This document shows positions 5,888 to 7,080 of a DNA stretch of 7,080 bases, piece by piece (positions within the stretch are counted from its first letter, which is position 1; each line of letters opens with the position of its first letter). Both the position numbers and the translations under genes were made by a program. The stretch spans positions 1 through 7,080 of the forward strand of contig CAMZAY010000056.1 of the NCBI GenBank assembly GCA_947304365.1. The letters are read 5' to 3'. The notes under the pieces were generated by a model. It made no database searches. It saw only the letters and a list, made by a program, of their open reading frames with translations, and had not been told where the DNA came from. The DNA comes from an uncultured Clostridia bacterium (lineage in GTDB: Bacteria; Bacillota; Clostridia; Christensenellales; CAG-138).

Positions 5888-7080
5888 ATGTACAGGAAAG
5901 TATCGGCTTCCATGGATTTCGTCCCGCGCGAGCAGGAGGTTTTGAAGTTCTGGAAGGAAAACAAAATATTCGAGAAGTCCGTCGAATTGAGGAAGGGCGC
6001 GCCCGCGTACACCTTCTACGACGGCCCGCCCACCGCGAACGGCAAGCCGCACATCGGTCACGTGCTGACCCGCTCCATGAAGGATATCATCCCCCGCTAC
6101 CGCACCATGAAGGGCTACGACGTCCTGCGCAAGGCGGGCTGGGATACCCACGGTCTGCCCGTCGAGCTTGAGGTCGAAAAGCTGCTTGGCCTTGACGGCA
6201 AGGAGCAGATCGAGGGTTACGGCGTAATGCCCTTCATCGCCAAGTGCAAGGAATCCGTATGGAAGTACAAGGGCGAATGGGAGGAAATGTCGGACGCCGT
6301 CGGCTATTGGGCGGATATGGAAAACCCCTACGTCACCTATACGGACGATTATATCGAGTCCGTATGGTGGGCGCTCAAGACCATCGACGAAAAGGGCCTC
6401 CTTTACAAGGGTCACAAGATAGTCCCCTACTGCCCCCGCTGCGGGACCGCGCTCTCCTCTCACGAGGTGGCGCAGGGCTATAAGGACGTCAAGGAGACCT
6501 CCATATTCATCACCTTCCCCGTGAAGGGCATGGACGACGGCACCCAGTTCATCGCCTGGACGACCACGCCGTGGACGCTGCCCTCTAACGTCGGTCTCTG
6601 CGTCAACGCGGACGAGGATTACGTCAAGGTCGAGAAGGACGGCAAGCGCTACATAATGGCGGAGGCGCTGGTCGGAAGCGTGCTCGGCGAGGGCTGGAAC
6701 ACGGTCGAGCGCTATAAGGGCGCGGACCTTGAGAACATGGAGTACGAGCCCCTCTTCGACTTCCCCGTGAATCACGGGAACAAGAAGGGCTGGCGCGTCG
6801 TTTCGGACGGGTACGTCACTCTTACCGACGGTACCGGTATCGTTCACCTTGCTCCCGCATTCGGCGTGGACGACGGCAGGGTCGGGACCAAGTGGGGCCT
6901 ACCCTTCGTTCAGAACGTGAACGCAAAGGGCGAGCTCGCGGGCGGCACTCCCTGGGACGGTGTGAACGTCAAAAAGGCGGATAAGCTCATAATCGCAGAC
7001 CTTAAGGAGCGCGGCAGGCTCTTTGCCGAGCTTCCCTACGAGCACAGCTACCCCTTCTGCTGGCGCTGCGATACTCCGCT
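5888..7080 (+). CDS. ileS: Isoleucyl-tRNA synthetase, type 2 (IleRS2), 5' part
   Basis: The enzyme charges tRNA-Ile with isoleucine in the cytoplasm. The frame is open from ATG 5888 to the window end (397 full codons), so about 60 percent of a protein normally over 1000 residues is missing. The start has AAAGGA (5874-5879) eight bases upstream, and an in-frame TAA at 5867-5869 rules out an earlier start. The class I HIGH signature is H55-I-G-H58 within YDGPPTANGKPHIGHVLTR. That wording, with KAGWDTHGLPVELEVEK (82-98), is the type 2, eukaryote-like form rather than the common bacterial type 1. A zinc-ribbon-like YCPRC follows at 181-185. The CP1 editing domain begins with WTTTPWTLPSN (224-234) and includes GTGIVHLAPAFGVDD (316-329), whose aspartates fit an active editing site. 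YPFCWRC (388-394) is another CXXC element. The KMSKS loop lies beyond the window. Type 2 enzymes are known to be less sensitive to mupirocin. Expression is controlled by the T-box leader directly upstream. Confidence 0.96.
   Translation, partial: MYRKVSASMDFVPREQEVLKFWKENKIFEKSVELRKGAPAYTFYDGPPTANGKPHIGHVLTRSMKDIIPRYRTMKGYDVLRKAGWDTHGLPVELEVEKLLGLDGKEQIEGYGVMPFIAKCKESVWKYKGEWEEMSDAVGYWADMENPYVTYTDDYIESVWWALKTIDEKGLLYKGHKIVPYCPRCGTALSSHEVAQGYKDVKETSIFITFPVKGMDDGTQFIAWTTTPWTLPSNVGLCVNADEDYVKVEKDGKRYIMAEALVGSVLGEGWNTVERYKGADLENMEYEPLFDFPVNHGNKKGWRVVSDGYVTLTDGTGIVHLAPAFGVDDGRVGTKWGLPFVQNVNAKGELAGGTPWDGVNVKKADKLIIADLKERGRLFAELPYEHSYPFCWRCDTP

Noticed and set aside
5858..6847. A 329-codon minus-strand open frame opposite ileS
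   Set aside because: The plus strand encodes unmistakable isoleucyl-tRNA synthetase motifs; the antisense frame has a V/L/R/D-rich shadow composition and would begin inside the ileS gene.

Overview
The window looks like chromosomal DNA from a fairly GC-rich member of the Bacillota, most likely a gut-type Clostridia. The evidence is a T-box leader in front of an isoleucyl-tRNA synthetase gene, strong AAGGAGG ribosome binding sites, near-consensus sigma-A promoters, intrinsic terminators, and a lipoprotein of a type common in Clostridia. No mobile element, CRISPR array, tRNA or rRNA is visible. Five genes are supported, plus the tail of a sixth; both end genes are cut by the window.

Layout. 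Positions 1-207 hold the 3' end of a ferredoxin-domain protein (two CX2CX2CX3CP clusters, DUF362-like). A 408-residue lipoprotein (232-1458) follows 24 bases later on the same strand. A strong bidirectional hairpin (1491-1522) separates it from a convergent minus-strand block. Read in its own direction, that block is an SLC13/ArsB-like ion transporter (5491-4367), then tldD (4244-2832), then a tldE/pmbA-type partner (2817-1537). The last two are 14 bases apart and form an obvious operon encoding a TldD/TldE-type zinc metalloprotease pair. An intergenic stretch of about 400 bases (5492-5887) carries two back-to-back promoters. One drives the transporter leftward and has a perfect TTGACA-17-TATAAT. 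The other drives a T-box riboswitch leader and ileS rightward. The ileS product is a type 2 (eukaryote-like) isoleucyl-tRNA synthetase, open at the window end.

How the genes relate. IleS is controlled by tRNA-Ile charging through the leader: an ATC specifier, the TGGTACC T-box bulge, and mutually exclusive antiterminator and terminator hairpins. TldD supplies the HExxxH-plus-Cys zinc site, while the TldE-like partner lacks it. No RiPP precursor gene is visible next to them.

The least expected signal is regulatory. The transporter promoter and the predicted tldD promoter share the same arrangement: a GTTTTT(C/T)G-type arm upstream, an ATACCCAACG segment just after the -10 box, and the complementary arm in the short leader next to the ribosome binding site. 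This makes a DNA-level inverted repeat around each promoter (a perfect 11-bp arm for the transporter, 8 bp for tldD). It suggests a shared regulator or a duplicated promoter and is the item most worth a second look. Apart from that, the window reads as ordinary housekeeping and accessory chromosome, with no clear sign of a wholly new system.
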